From Pseudarthrobacter sp. (GTDB lineage: Bacteria; Actinomycetota; Actinomycetes; Actinomycetales; Micrococcaceae): a stretch of DNA of 64,000 nt. Below are positions 25,977-35,195 of this stretch, in pieces. The first letter of the stretch is position 1, and each line of letters starts with the position of its first letter. The notes below the pieces were generated by a model. The model saw nothing but the letters and a program-made list of their open reading frames with translations. It ran no database searches and had not been told where the DNA came from. Location: contig JAPSJV010000010.1 of assembly GCA_031178005.1 (NCBI GenBank), positions 35,574 through 99,573 on the forward strand, in the 5' to 3' direction. The translations under genes were made by a program, and so were the position numbers.

Positions 25977-27013
25977 ATCCGCCTGCACTTGCCACAGATC
26001 GTGCCGCAGATACCGTGGCGCCAAGGAATATCCTCTTCGTCGGCGGCACCGGGGTCATCAGCGCGTCGGCGGCGGAACTCGCCGTCTCGCTGGGCCACCG
26101 GCTCACCATCCTCAACCGCGGCCAGTCCACCGGCAGGCCGGTCCCGGAGGGCGCTGAAGTACTGCACGCGGATATCCGTGACCCCTCCGCCGCACGGGAG
26201 GTCCTGAAGGGGCGGGAGTTCGACGCCGTTGCGGACTTTATTGCCTTCACTCCGGATCAAGCCCGGGCAAGCATGGAGCTGTTTCGCGGGCGGACAGGGC
26301 AATACGTATTCATCAGTTCGGCATCGGCGTACCAGAAGCCGCCCACCCGGCTGCCGATCCTCGAGTCCACTCCCCTGAAGAACCCGTTCTGGCAGTACTC
26401 ACGCGACAAGATCGCCTGCGAAGACGTCCTGTTCGAGGCCTACCGTTCCGATGATTTCCCGCTGACCGTGGTCCGTCCGTCGCACACTTACGACCGCACC
26501 AAGATCGCGATGGTGGGTGGCTGGACGGACATCCACCGGATGCGCGAGGGCCTCCCGGTCCTGGTGCATGGCGACGGGACCTCACTCTGGACGCTCACCC
26601 ACAGCAAGGACTTCGCCAAAGCCTTCGTCGGATTACTGGGGCGGCCGCAGGCGGTGGGCGAGAGCTACACCATCACCTCTGACGAATATCTGCCGTGGAA
26701 CCAGATCTACCAGCTGTTTGCGCGGGCAGCAGGGGTTCGCGATCCGCAACTGGCACATGTGGCCTCGGAGACCATTGCCGCCCATGATGCGGTCTTGGGC
26801 GCCAACCTTCTGGGCGACAGGTCCCATTCGGTGGTGTTCGACAACACCAAGATCAAGTCATTGGTTCCGTCCTACTCAGCCACCATTCCGTTTGCGGACG
26901 GCGCCCGGGAGATTGTGGCCTGGTACGACTCGCACCCGGATCTGCAGGTTGTTGACCAGAAGTACATGGAATTAAGTGACAAGCTGATCGCGTTAGCGGC
27001 GACAAGCAGCTGA
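25970..27013 (+). CDS. NAD-dependent epimerase/dehydratase-like (atypical extended SDR)
   Basis: 347 residues. N-terminal dinucleotide site NILFVGGTGVISASAAELAV, then FISSASAYQKPP (catalytic Ser/Tyr region), WQYSRDKIACEDVLF with the YxxxK-like YSRDK, and VVRPSHTYDRTKIAMVGG. The GGTGxIS form of the glycine motif is typical of a mRNA-binding-protein-like SDR group. It may modify a nucleotide or free sugar. It overlaps the AKR gene by seven bases. Confidence 0.85.
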   Translation: MVNPPALATDRAADTVAPRNILFVGGTGVISASAAELAVSLGHRLTILNRGQSTGRPVPEGAEVLHADIRDPSAAREVLKGREFDAVADFIAFTPDQARASMELFRGRTGQYVFISSASAYQKPPTRLPILESTPLKNPFWQYSRDKIACEDVLFEAYRSDDFPLTVVRPSHTYDRTKIAMVGGWTDIHRMREGLPVLVHGDGTSLWTLTHSKDFAKAFVGLLGRPQAVGESYTITSDEYLPWNQIYQLFARAAGVRDPQLAHVASETIAAHDAVLGANLLGDRSHSVVFDNTKIKSLVPSYSATIPFADGAREIVAWYDSHPDLQVVDQKYMELSDKLIALAATSS

Positions 27014-27096
27014 CCTGCGTGAACGTGCGGGCGGCTTGGCCTATTCTGGCGGAGTAACGTCCACACTGGATGGGACTTCTGGGGAGATGAGCATAC

Positions 27097-28212
27097 ATGG
27101 GTGCACTGGAGCAGGCCGGCACCGGAACTGCCGCTGAACAAGCTGCAGGACAAGCCGTCGAAGAAGGGACCGGTGCTGCCGGTTCCGGGGGCACCGGCAG
27201 AAGCGGAACCAAACAAAAGCGGCAACGCCGACGGCGGCGCTGGTGGGGTGCGATTGCGCTCATGGTCCTGGCGGTGGCCTTGGTGCTGTCCCTGACGCCG
27301 TGGCCGTCCGCCATGCTGATCCGGAGCGTCTTCGAGCAGGGAGCCAAGTCCACGGTGGCCGAAATGCTCCCGTATGTTCCGGACATCCCGCTCCGCGAGC
27401 AAATGGATATTGTCTACGCCCCGGACGGGCGGATGGACAGCTACACGCCCGCCGACGCCAAAGGCCCGCTCCCCACAGTGGTGTGGATCCATGGCGGTGC
27501 GTGGATTTCCGGAGACAAGCGGGACGTGGCCCCTTACCTGCAGATTCTCGCGGCGAAGGGCTACACAACCATTGGGCTCAGCTATCCAATTGCCCCGGAA
27601 ACCACGTATCCCAACGCCGTCGACGACATCAACGAAGCCCTTGCCTACATCAAGGACCACGCTGCCGAACTGAACGTGGACGCCAAGCAGATTGTCCTGG
27701 CCGGCGACTCGGCGGGAGCGCAGCTGGCGAGCCAAATGGCTACCCTGACTGTGAATCCGGACTACGCGAACCTGCTCGGCATCCAGCCTGCCTTGGCGAA
27801 GGAAGATCTCGCCGCCACCATCCTGCACTGCGGCGTCTACGACCTCAGGGCAATGGCAGAGCTGAGCGGATTGGCTGCCTGGGGCTTCAAGATTGCCCTG
27901 TGGGGATACACCGGGACCAAGGACTGGTCAGAAACCTATGCCGGCAGCACCATGTCCACCATCGAGTTTGCCAACGGGGACCTGCCGCCGACGTTCATCA
28001 GTGGAGGAAACGCAGACGGACTCACGTGGCTGCAGTCCATCCCCTACAGCAACAAGCTGAAGTCCGAAGGCGTGCCAGTAACGCAGTTGTTCTGGGCGGC
28101 GCATCACTCAACGGACCTCCCCCACGAATACCAGTTCCATCTTGATTTCCCGGAGGCCCAGGAGGCCAGGGACAAGACCTTCGATTTCCTTGCCCAGCAC
28201 ACAACGCGGTAG
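27097..28212 (+). CDS. Membrane-anchored alpha/beta hydrolase (esterase/lipase family)
   Basis: 371 residues. A Gly/Lys/Arg-rich N-terminus (~1-48) and one TM helix (~49-67, IALMVLAVALVLSLTPW) are followed by an HSL-type hydrolase: oxyanion motif HGGAWISGDKRD, nucleophile elbow GDSAGAQLA, and a late His in AAHHSTDLPHEY. Placement ahead of a rhamnogalacturonan lyase gene suggests a sugar-ester target such as pectin acetyl groups, but this is only contextual. Confidence 0.85.
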   Translation: MGALEQAGTGTAAEQAAGQAVEEGTGAAGSGGTGRSGTKQKRQRRRRRWWGAIALMVLAVALVLSLTPWPSAMLIRSVFEQGAKSTVAEMLPYVPDIPLREQMDIVYAPDGRMDSYTPADAKGPLPTVVWIHGGAWISGDKRDVAPYLQILAAKGYTTIGLSYPIAPETTYPNAVDDINEALAYIKDHAAELNVDAKQIVLAGDSAGAQLASQMATLTVNPDYANLLGIQPALAKEDLAATILHCGVYDLRAMAELSGLAAWGFKIALWGYTGTKDWSETYAGSTMSTIEFANGDLPPTFISGGNADGLTWLQSIPYSNKLKSEGVPVTQLFWAAHHSTDLPHEYQFHLDFPEAQEARDKTFDFLAQHTTR

Positions 28213-28221
28213 CAACGGATC

Positions 28222-28233
28222 TACAACGTTCTA
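28222..28233. promoter_or_regulatory. LacI-type operator candidate TACAACGTTCTA
   Basis: The central AACGTT and flanking TA/TA give partial symmetry. 11 of 12 bases match TACAACGTTATA at 62339-62350, upstream of a GH43-like gene. It lies 105 bases before the PL11 gene. Confidence 0.4.
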
Positions 28234-28297
28234 AATACTCCACCAGCTGGCCTGGCGCAAGGCTTGTTTTCCTCCACAGAGGACCACTAAGTTACTG

Positions 28298-28312
28298 GGG
28301 AAGCGTTTTCCC
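28298..28312. promoter_or_regulatory. Operator-like GGGAAGCGTTTTCCC upstream of PL11 gene
   Basis: An imperfect 15-bp palindrome with the central CG typical of LacI-family operators, 25 bases before the PL11 start codon. Confidence 0.45.
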
Positions 28313-28337
28313 ATTCTCGAATTGAAAGGATTCATCG

Positions 28338-30905
28338 ATGAATCCGAACAGGAAATCCGTGCGCAGTCTTTCGGTGGCAGCGGCCGCCGGTGTGGCACTG
28401 ACCCTCGGCTGCCTGACTACTCCGGCTTCCGCCGTCGTACCCTCCTCCCCCGGCCACGCGAAATCCCCTGCATCCAGCATTCAACTGGATCACCTGGACC
28501 GCGGGCTGGTTGCCGCGGGAACCAGCGAAGGGGTGTTCCTGAGCTGGCGCCTCCTGGGCCACGAAGCCACCGGTTCCAGTGCAACCGGACTCACCGGCAC
28601 CGACTTCAACGTCTACCGGGACGGGCAGAAAATCGCCACTGTCACGGACAGCACCAATTACCTGGATCCGGACGGCACCGGAGAATCGGCATACGACGTA
28701 CGTGCCGCCGTCGGCGGAGTTGAACTGGACAAAAGCGATACCGCAACATCCTGGGGCGGGAACTTCAGGGACATCCCGCTGACCAAGCCGGCCGACGGCG
28801 TGACGCCCGCCGGCGAGGCCTACACCTACCGCGCCAACGACGCCAGCGTGGGCGACGTGGACGGCGACGGGCAGTATGAGTTCGTGGTCAAGTGGGACCC
28901 CACCAACTCCAAGGACGTGTCCCAGGTGGGCTACACCGGAGCCACCTACGTGGATACCTACAAGGCGGACGGCACCTTGCTGCACCGCATCGACCTGGGC
29001 GTGAACATCCGATCCGGCGCGCACTACACGCAATTGCTGGTCAACGACTTCGACGGCGACGGCCGCGCCGAACTGATGTTCAAGACGGCGCCGGGCACCA
29101 AAACCACCTCCTACAACGCCGACGGCAGCGTGGCCGGCGAATCCTTCATAACCCTCCTCCAGGAGGACATCGACGCCGGGTACTCCAACTCGGACGACTA
29201 CCGTATGAGCGCCGCGGATTACTACCAGCACGTGGTGGAGATGTTCCTCGGCTGGAGCGAACACCCGGAGGTCGTGTCCGGCAACTGGCCGGCCACCCTG
29301 GAAGAGGCGTTCGGCCAGGCACCCCAGTACCAGTACCCACTGTCGCGCACCGACGCCGAATCGCTGGCGGACTACTTTATTGACGAGTATGCGCCCGGGC
29401 GGAGCGGCAGGAACAACCTTCGCGCCTTCGAAGGCTTTGTGCTGGACGGCCCGGAATACCTGACGGTGTTCGAGGGCGCCACGGGCAAGGAACTCAAGAC
29501 CGTGGCCTACGAGCCAGGCCGGCATGACGACGGCCTGATGTGGGGCGACTACGCCATGGGCCGGATCGAACCAGGCAACCGGATGGACCGCTTCCTGGCC
29601 GGCGTGGCGTACCTTGACGGCAAAACCCCCGCGGCCGTATTTGCCCGCGGCTACTACACCCGCACCACGCTGGCCAGCTACACGTGGGACGGCACCAACC
29701 TCAGCCCGGTCTGGAACGTGGACTCCGGCTGGACGCCCATGTCCAACCCGTTCAACGACAGTCCGCACGGTGTGGACGGCACCGATCCGGTGTTCGGCAA
29801 GCTCACTACCCAAGGATTCCACTCGCTGAGCGCCGCGGACGTTGACGGCGACGGCAAGCAGGAGATCGTCTACGGTTCGGCCACCATCGACGACGACGGC
29901 TCCCTCCTGTACAGCTCATTCGACACGATGCCGGCGCAGAGCGCCACTCCAGGCCAGGAGGCCAGGTTGGGCCACGGCGATGCCATGCATGTGACGGATA
30001 TCGATCCGGACCGTCCGGGGAAGGAGATCTTTACCGTTCATGAGGGCGGCACCTGGGCACCCTACGGTTATGCGATGCGGGATGCGGCCACCGGCGAGGT
30101 GCTGTTTGGCGAATACTCGGGCAAGGACACGGGCCGCGGCATGATCGGGGACGTCGACCCTGATGTGCGCGGCATCGAGAACTGGGCCATGGGAATGCAG
30201 TCCGCCTCCGGTGAGAAGATTTCACCCACCGGCACCGGCACCAACATGAGCATCAAGTGGGCCGCGGACATGACCACCCAGCTGGTCAACGGCTCGCGGG
30301 ACCAGACGCCCACCATCGATGACTGGAAGCGCGGCCGCCTGCTGACAGCGACCGGCACCCTGACCAACAACGACACCAAGGGCACTCCAAGCCTGGTGGC
30401 GGACGTGGTGGGAGACTGGCGCGAAGAGATGCTGGTCCGGACCGCCGACAGCTCCGCATTGCGGATGTACATGAGCACCGAGGTGACGTCCCACAAGCTG
30501 TACGCGCTGATGCATGATCCGCAGTACCGCGCCGAGGTTGCACGCCAGAACACGTCCTACAACCAGCCGGCCTACACGGACTTCTACTTCGCCTCGGACA
30601 TGGACTTCGGCAACGTCCCGCTTAGGGCGGCTTGGACACCAGGCAGCGTAACGGCCCTTCAGCAGGTCCTTGAGGGCCTGTTGAAGTCCGGCGACGTCTC
30701 CGGTCCGGTGGCTGCCCAGCTCACGGCAAGCGTGCAGCAGGCAACCAGGGCCGTTGACGACGGCGACAGCGCCAAGGCGGGCCAGGCAGTCCAGCGCTTT
30801 GCCGGCTTCCTCGGCCAGCAGAAAAACCCGGACCATGTCAGTGATTCGGCCAGGACCCTACTGGAATATCACGCAGGCAATATTCTTCGGGCTTTCCACG
30901 GCTAG
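28338..30905 (+). CDS. Secreted rhamnogalacturonan endolyase, PL11 (YesW-like), with FIMAH-type tail
   Basis: 855 residues with a Sec signal peptide (~1-32, VRSLSVAAAAGVALTLGC...ASA). The PL11 eight-bladed propeller spans ~45-770: GLVAAGTSEGVFLSWRLLG, WDPTNSKDVSQVG, and several Ca-binding repeats (DVDGDGQYEF, DFDGDGRAEL, DVDGDGKQEI, DIDPDRPGKEI). The last ~85 residues (TALQQVLEGLLKSGDVSG...HAGNILRAFHG) match FIMAH helical modules found at the ends of actinobacterial and firmicute secreted enzymes. It cleaves the rhamnose-galacturonate backbone of pectin, complementing the PL1/CE8 locus 8 kb away. Confidence 0.92.
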   Translation: MNPNRKSVRSLSVAAAAGVALTLGCLTTPASAVVPSSPGHAKSPASSIQLDHLDRGLVAAGTSEGVFLSWRLLGHEATGSSATGLTGTDFNVYRDGQKIATVTDSTNYLDPDGTGESAYDVRAAVGGVELDKSDTATSWGGNFRDIPLTKPADGVTPAGEAYTYRANDASVGDVDGDGQYEFVVKWDPTNSKDVSQVGYTGATYVDTYKADGTLLHRIDLGVNIRSGAHYTQLLVNDFDGDGRAELMFKTAPGTKTTSYNADGSVAGESFITLLQEDIDAGYSNSDDYRMSAADYYQHVVEMFLGWSEHPEVVSGNWPATLEEAFGQAPQYQYPLSRTDAESLADYFIDEYAPGRSGRNNLRAFEGFVLDGPEYLTVFEGATGKELKTVAYEPGRHDDGLMWGDYAMGRIEPGNRMDRFLAGVAYLDGKTPAAVFARGYYTRTTLASYTWDGTNLSPVWNVDSGWTPMSNPFNDSPHGVDGTDPVFGKLTTQGFHSLSAADVDGDGKQEIVYGSATIDDDGSLLYSSFDTMPAQSATPGQEARLGHGDAMHVTDIDPDRPGKEIFTVHEGGTWAPYGYAMRDAATGEVLFGEYSGKDTGRGMIGDVDPDVRGIENWAMGMQSASGEKISPTGTGTNMSIKWAADMTTQLVNGSRDQTPTIDDWKRGRLLTATGTLTNNDTKGTPSLVADVVGDWREEMLVRTADSSALRMYMSTEVTSHKLYALMHDPQYRAEVARQNTSYNQPAYTDFYFASDMDFGNVPLRAAWTPGSVTALQQVLEGLLKSGDVSGPVAAQLTASVQQATRAVDDGDSAKAGQAVQRFAGFLGQQKNPDHVSDSARTLLEYHAGNILRAFHG

Positions 30906-30934
30906 GCCGGCCGGAATAGGGAGAAACTGTTCAG

Positions 30935-31765
30935 ATGACACTTTCACCGCTGATCACGCTCAACGACGGGCATCAGATTCCGCAGCTGGGCCTTGGCACC
31001 TGGCCGCTGGATGACGCACAGGTGGCTGCCGCCGTCGTCCCGGCCGTGGAAGCCGGCTATCGGCACATCGATACCGCCGTGAAGTACGGTAACGAAAAGG
31101 GGGTTGGCGCCGGCATCAGGAGTGCCGGCGTCGACCGTTCCGAGCTGTTCATCACCACCAAGCTGGACGGCGCTTACCAAGGCAACAACCACGCCATTGA
31201 AGGCCTGGAAGGTTCACTGAAGCGGCTGGGGCTGGACTACGTGGATCTGTTGCTGATCCACTGGCCGCTGCCCGGCCGGGATGAATTTGTGTCCACGTGG
31301 AAGACGTTCGAACGGCTGCAGGCCGAGGGGAAGGTCCGGTCAATCGGCGTCTCCAACTTCAAGCCGGCCCATCTTGAACGGCTGATCGCGGAGACCGATG
31401 TGATGCCGGCGGTGAACCAGATCCAGCTGAGCCCTGCCATCACGCGGGCCGAAGAGCGGGCATACAACGCGACCCACGGAATTGTTACGGAGTCTTGGAG
31501 TCCACTGGGAGCAAGCACTGAGCTGCTGTCCGCGCCGATCCTGTCCGTCCTGGCGGAGAAGTACTCCAAGACTCCGGCCCAGATTGTGCTCCGCTGGCAT
31601 GTCCAGAATGGCCTGGTAGCGATCCCGAAGACAGCCAATCCCCAGCGGATGCGGGAGAACCTGGATGTTTTCGACTTCGCGCTGGACGGCCTGGACCTGG
31701 CCGAACTAGCCGTCCTGGATGAAGGTCCAGGAGCCGGTGTGGATTCGGATGTCCGGGGGCACTGA
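30935..31765 (+). CDS. Aldo/keto reductase (AKR5 type)
   Basis: 276 residues. Tetrad residues lie in GYRHIDTAVKYGNE, ITTKLDG and LLIHWPLPG; NADPH tail IPKTANPQRMRENL. Starts 29 bases after the PL11 stop, so co-transcription is likely and a role in reducing a sugar or uronate product is possible. It belongs to the same subgroup as the reductase at 24098. Confidence 0.9.
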   Translation: MTLSPLITLNDGHQIPQLGLGTWPLDDAQVAAAVVPAVEAGYRHIDTAVKYGNEKGVGAGIRSAGVDRSELFITTKLDGAYQGNNHAIEGLEGSLKRLGLDYVDLLLIHWPLPGRDEFVSTWKTFERLQAEGKVRSIGVSNFKPAHLERLIAETDVMPAVNQIQLSPAITRAEERAYNATHGIVTESWSPLGASTELLSAPILSVLAEKYSKTPAQIVLRWHVQNGLVAIPKTANPQRMRENLDVFDFALDGLDLAELAVLDEGPGAGVDSDVRGH

Positions 31766-31955
31766 GCCTTCGCTGCGCCGCCCTCTGGCAGGTCTGGAAA
31801 ATCGGCTCAAACCAAGCGTAAAACGGGTGCCAACTGCGAAGATAACGGATCTGCGACTGGCGGAAATAAACTAAGCATGATTAGTATTGAGGCAGAAGGA
31901 CTCAAGCGTATCCGGGATCCGGGTGCCTCCTTTATCAAGGAAGTGGGAAGACAAA

Positions 31956-32222
31956 ATGGGATTTTTCGCATTTCTGATCCTTGGCCTGATCGCCGGTGCG
32001 ATCGCTAAGGCAATCCTGCCCGGCACTCAGGGTGGCGGTATTTTCATCACGTTGCTGCTGGGCGTCGTCGGGGCATTCCTGGGCGGATGGCTCGGAAGCC
32101 TGCTCTTCAACGCACCGCTGGGAGAATTCTTCTCCCTGCAGACGTGGCTCCTGGCGATTGGCGGCTCCATCATCGTGCTGCTGATCTACGGACTGATCAC
32201 CAAGCGGAGTGTCCGCGGCTGA
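31956..32222 (+). CDS. GlsB/YeaQ/YmgE-family small stress membrane protein
   Basis: 88 residues, three hydrophobic helices rich in Gly/Ala: FLILGLIAGAIAKAILPG, GIFITLLLGVVGAFLGGWLGS and TWLLAIGGSIIVLLIYGLI. The two glycine-rich hairpins are the family signature (transglycosylase-associated protein). Start chosen at ATG 31956, where the family begins. Followed by a strong terminator. Confidence 0.88.
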   Translation: MGFFAFLILGLIAGAIAKAILPGTQGGGIFITLLLGVVGAFLGGWLGSLLFNAPLGEFFSLQTWLLAIGGSIIVLLIYGLITKRSVRG

Positions 32223-32235
32223 TCCAGCCCCGGTC

Positions 32236-32277
32236 GGAAGCCGGTTCCAGGTACTCCTGGGACCGGCTTCCCCTTTT
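32236..32277 (+). terminator. Rho-independent terminator after GlsB-like gene
   Basis: GGAAGCCGGTTCCAGG (32236-32251) pairs with 32256-32271 (one G-T wobble) over a four-base loop and is followed by CCTTTT. Confidence 0.8.
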
Positions 32278-32329
32278 CACGCCAACAGCACGCCCCCCTA
32301 GGTCTCCAACAAATGAGCAGGAGTTCGCC

Positions 32330-32917
32330 ATGAAATCAAAGATTCTCTTGGGCATCGGCCTCGCCGCCGGCTACGTCCTGGGTTCCCGGTCCGGCAGGGC
32401 TGCCTACGAAAAAATCAAGGCCAGGGCCACCGGAATCTGGGAAAGTGAACCGGTCCAGCAGAAGGTAGCTGCCGCCACGGAGACCATCAAGGAAAAAGCC
32501 CCGGAAGTTGCGGACCAGTTGGGCGAGGCAGCCCGCCGCGCCGGAACTGTGATCGGCCAGTCGGTACACCGGGAATCCCCGGAAAGCACGGGGACGGGCA
32601 CGACGGCGGAAGGAACCGCAGGTGCCTCAGATGCGGATACCGCCGTCCCCGGCCACAGCACCCACCCCGGGACGACCAACCTCGCGACCCACGTCAGCCC
32701 GGGCTCCGGCTCAACCGAAGGCTACGGGACTGCGGAAGATCTCGCAGAGGTGAGCGAGGAGCATGACCGGGCTGCCGGCGTCGCTGGTTCACACGCCCGG
32801 ACGGCCGACGTCGATTCCGATCCCGCACTCAACGATTCCACCGGGCAGGACTGGACGGACGAAGGCGGCGCCACGGCCGACGGCGCCGCCACCGATTCCC
32901 GCCAGCGCGAACCATAA
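32330..32917 (+). CDS. YtxH-like/low-complexity cell-envelope protein
   Basis: 195 residues from the ATG at 32330. N-terminal glycine-rich segment KILLGIGLAAGYVLGSRSGRAAYEKIKA resembles the YtxH-type membrane hairpin, followed by a short amphipathic helix (KVAAATETIKEKAPEVADQLGEAARRAG) and a long acidic, Ser/Thr/Gly-rich disordered tail (~80-195). Proteins of this shape are common in Micrococcaceae; the function is unknown. Confidence 0.75.
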   Translation: MKSKILLGIGLAAGYVLGSRSGRAAYEKIKARATGIWESEPVQQKVAAATETIKEKAPEVADQLGEAARRAGTVIGQSVHRESPESTGTGTTAEGTAGASDADTAVPGHSTHPGTTNLATHVSPGSGSTEGYGTAEDLAEVSEEHDRAAGVAGSHARTADVDSDPALNDSTGQDWTDEGGATADGAATDSRQREP

Positions 32918-33004
32918 GGGGACGGCTTTCACTGCTTCGCCGTTGTAGTCTCGAACGTAATGGCTACAACGTCCGCTCCATGGGTGGAATGACAGGGGTT
33001 GCAC

Positions 33005-33673
33005 GTGAGCGAAGCAGGGAACCAGGGAATTCCGCCAGGCTGGTACAACGATCCGGCAGGTTCGCCCCAGCAGCGGTGGTGGAACGGTACGGCCTGGACT
33101 GATCAGCTCAGCCAGCCCGGCCCCTATGCCGGTTACCAGCCGGGCTATCAGCCCGGGTACCAACCCGTTTACCAACAGGGCTATCAACCTGAGCGGCCCA
33201 CCATCAGCGCCCAGACTCCTGTCTACAATCCGCTGATCTGGATCATCACGCTGCTGCCGCTGGTTTCGATCGCCCTGATGCTGGCCTGGAACCCGGATTT
33301 CAGCACACTTTACGTGGATCCGACCGGCGAATACAGCCCCATGATGGACCCGGGCGCCGTCTTCACTCCCGCCTACATGCTCCTGGTTGGTTCCAGCTTC
33401 CCGATCTACGGTGCCAGCGTGGTGCTGGCCTATTTCGACAGCGAACGGCTCAAAAAGGATGGCGTAGTCCGGCCGTTCCACTGGGCGTGGTGCTTCTTGG
33501 GGGCAGCGGTTTACGTGATCGGCCGCAGCGTTATTGTGCGCAAGGTTGCGCCGGGACGAGGCCTGCTGCCGGTGTGGGTGATGATCGGCGTGATAGTCCT
33601 CAGCATTGTGGTCAGCACGGTGAAAATGTCCGTCATGATGTCTTCGATGGTGGACACAATCTCCACATACTGA
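33005..33673 (+). CDS. DUF2510 domain membrane protein
   Basis: 222 residues from the GTG at 33005, with AGGGG six bases upstream. The N-terminal DUF2510 module reads GIPPGWYNDPAGSPQQRWWNGTAWTDQ. A repeat of GYQPGYQPGYQP-like units follows (~42-65), then four TM segments (~80-215). DUF2510 proteins are actinobacterial envelope proteins with no assigned role. Convergent with the aminotransferase across a strong terminator. Confidence 0.85.
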   Translation: MSEAGNQGIPPGWYNDPAGSPQQRWWNGTAWTDQLSQPGPYAGYQPGYQPGYQPVYQQGYQPERPTISAQTPVYNPLIWIITLLPLVSIALMLAWNPDFSTLYVDPTGEYSPMMDPGAVFTPAYMLLVGSSFPIYGASVVLAYFDSERLKKDGVVRPFHWAWCFLGAAVYVIGRSVIVRKVAPGRGLLPVWVMIGVIVLSIVVSTVKMSVMMSSMVDTISTY

Positions 33674-33691
33674 CTGCGGCATACTGGACCC

Positions 33692-33733
33692 CGACGGCGG
33701 GAGGTCACCTTTGCGCGTGACCTCCCGCCGTCG
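33692..33733. terminator. Bidirectional terminator between convergent genes
   Basis: CGACGGCGGGAGGTCAC (33692-33708) pairs perfectly with 33717-33733 over an eight-base loop, exactly between two gene ends. Confidence 0.8.
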
Positions 33734-33737
33734 TGGT

Positions 33738-35075
33738 TTAACGTTCTTTTCCGGCTACCGCCGTCAGGGCTTCGTCGTAGATGCCAAGGGCCTTGGCCAC
33801 TTCCTGAGCCGTCACGATTGCCGGCGGGACCACGTGGATCCGGTTCTCCGCGATGAACGGCAGCAGCCCCCGCTCCAGCAGCTCCGCTTTGACTCTCCCC
33901 ATAAACGCGGGAGTCACGGGGGTGCGGGATTCGGGGTCCTGCACCAGCTCCAGCGCCCAGAAAACGCCAAGGCCGCGGGCTTCGCCAATTACTTGGTGAC
34001 GCCCGGCGAGCTCGGCCTGTCCCGGGCCCAGGTGGTCCTTCCCGATCCGGGCGGCATTGCCCACAATGTCTTCCGCTTCGAAGGCCCCGATGGACGCCAC
34101 AATGGATGCGGCTGCCAGCGGATGGCCGGAGTAGGTCAGGCCGCCGGGGAACACCCTGTCGTCGAACGTGGCGGCAATCTCCCTGGAAATGATGACGCCG
34201 CCGATCGGCACGTAGCCGGAGTTGACGCCCTTTGCGAAGGTGATGAGGTCCGGCCTGACGTTGAAGGCGTCGAGGGCGAACCAGTCGCCGGTGCGGCCGA
34301 ATCCGCACATTACTTCGTCGAGGATGAGCATGATCCCGTGCTGGTCACAGAGCGCGCGGACCCCTTCGAGGTAGCCGGGCGGCGGAACCAGGATGCCTAC
34401 CGTTCCGGGGACGGTTTCCAGCAGGATGGCCGCGATGGACTGCGGACCCTCCATCTCGATGCTCCGGCGCAGGTGATGCAGGGCGCGTTCCGCTTCCTGC
34501 TCCGGTGTTTCGGCCCAGAACTCCGAGCGGTAAAGGTACGGGCCGAAGACGTGCACGTGGGCGCGGGAGTACTCTTTGTGCATGCGGCGCCAGTCCCCCG
34601 TTGCCGCAATGGCCGCACCAGTGTTGCCGTGATAGGACCGGTAGTTGGAAATGACCTTGTCACGGCCGGTGTGCAGACGGGCCATCCTGATGGCGTTCTC
34701 ATTGGCGTCGGCACCGCCGTTGGTGAAGAAGACCTTGTCCATGTTTTCCGGTGCATGGTCAAGGATCTTGCGCGCCGCCAGGCCCCTTATGTGGCTGGCA
34801 TGTGAAGGGGCAACGGTGGCGAGCGTTTCCGCCTGCTCCTTGATTGCTGCCACCACTGCCGGGTGCTGGTGGCCGATGGTTGTGTTGACCAGCTGGCTTG
34901 AGAAGTCCAGGTACGTCTTGCCGGCGTGGTCCCAGACTGTGCTGCCCTGTCCGCCGGCGATCACCAGCGGATTCAGCGCCTTCTGGGCAGACCAGGAGTG
35001 GAAGACGTTCTCGCGGTCCAGTGCCAGAGCGTCTGCGTTGGTGATGGACGAATCAAGAACCGGCCGGCTTTCCAT
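33738..35075 (-). CDS. Class III PLP-dependent aminotransferase (omega-amino acid type)
   Basis: 445 residues from the ATG at 35075 (AGAGGA five bases upstream). Motifs: FTNGGADANENAIRMAR, SYHGNTGAAIAATGDWRR, LILDEVMCGFGRTGDWFA (PLP-binding Asp) and ITFAKGVNSGYVPIGGV (catalytic Lys). It most resembles the beta-alanine/taurine:pyruvate group, but the amine donor cannot be assigned. Isolated gene; an upstream open frame to 35168 lacks conservation. Confidence 0.88.
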   Translation of the reverse strand: MESRPVLDSSITNADALALDRENVFHSWSAQKALNPLVIAGGQGSTVWDHAGKTYLDFSSQLVNTTIGHQHPAVVAAIKEQAETLATVAPSHASHIRGLAARKILDHAPENMDKVFFTNGGADANENAIRMARLHTGRDKVISNYRSYHGNTGAAIAATGDWRRMHKEYSRAHVHVFGPYLYRSEFWAETPEQEAERALHHLRRSIEMEGPQSIAAILLETVPGTVGILVPPPGYLEGVRALCDQHGIMLILDEVMCGFGRTGDWFALDAFNVRPDLITFAKGVNSGYVPIGGVIISREIAATFDDRVFPGGLTYSGHPLAAASIVASIGAFEAEDIVGNAARIGKDHLGPGQAELAGRHQVIGEARGLGVFWALELVQDPESRTPVTPAFMGRVKAELLERGLLPFIAENRIHVVPPAIVTAQEVAKALGIYDEALTAVAGKER

Positions 35076-35195
35076 GGCGTTCCTCTCTGTGGAAATCTGT
35101 CTGTTCCCATCATGGTCTGTCCGGCCTGGTTTATCGCCTTGGTCTTTGGACAATTCTCGGGACCGCATTCCGGGGCGGCAGGACTCCCCGTCCGT

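Noticed and set aside
28332..29822. 496-codon antisense frame over the PL11 gene
   Set aside because: Val/Gly/His-rich composition without recognisable domains; the sense strand is a clear PL11 lyase.
33120..33200. GYQPGYQP-type repeats considered as a DNA repeat or CRISPR-like array
   Set aside because: They are short codon-level repeats within the DUF2510 protein; no spacers.
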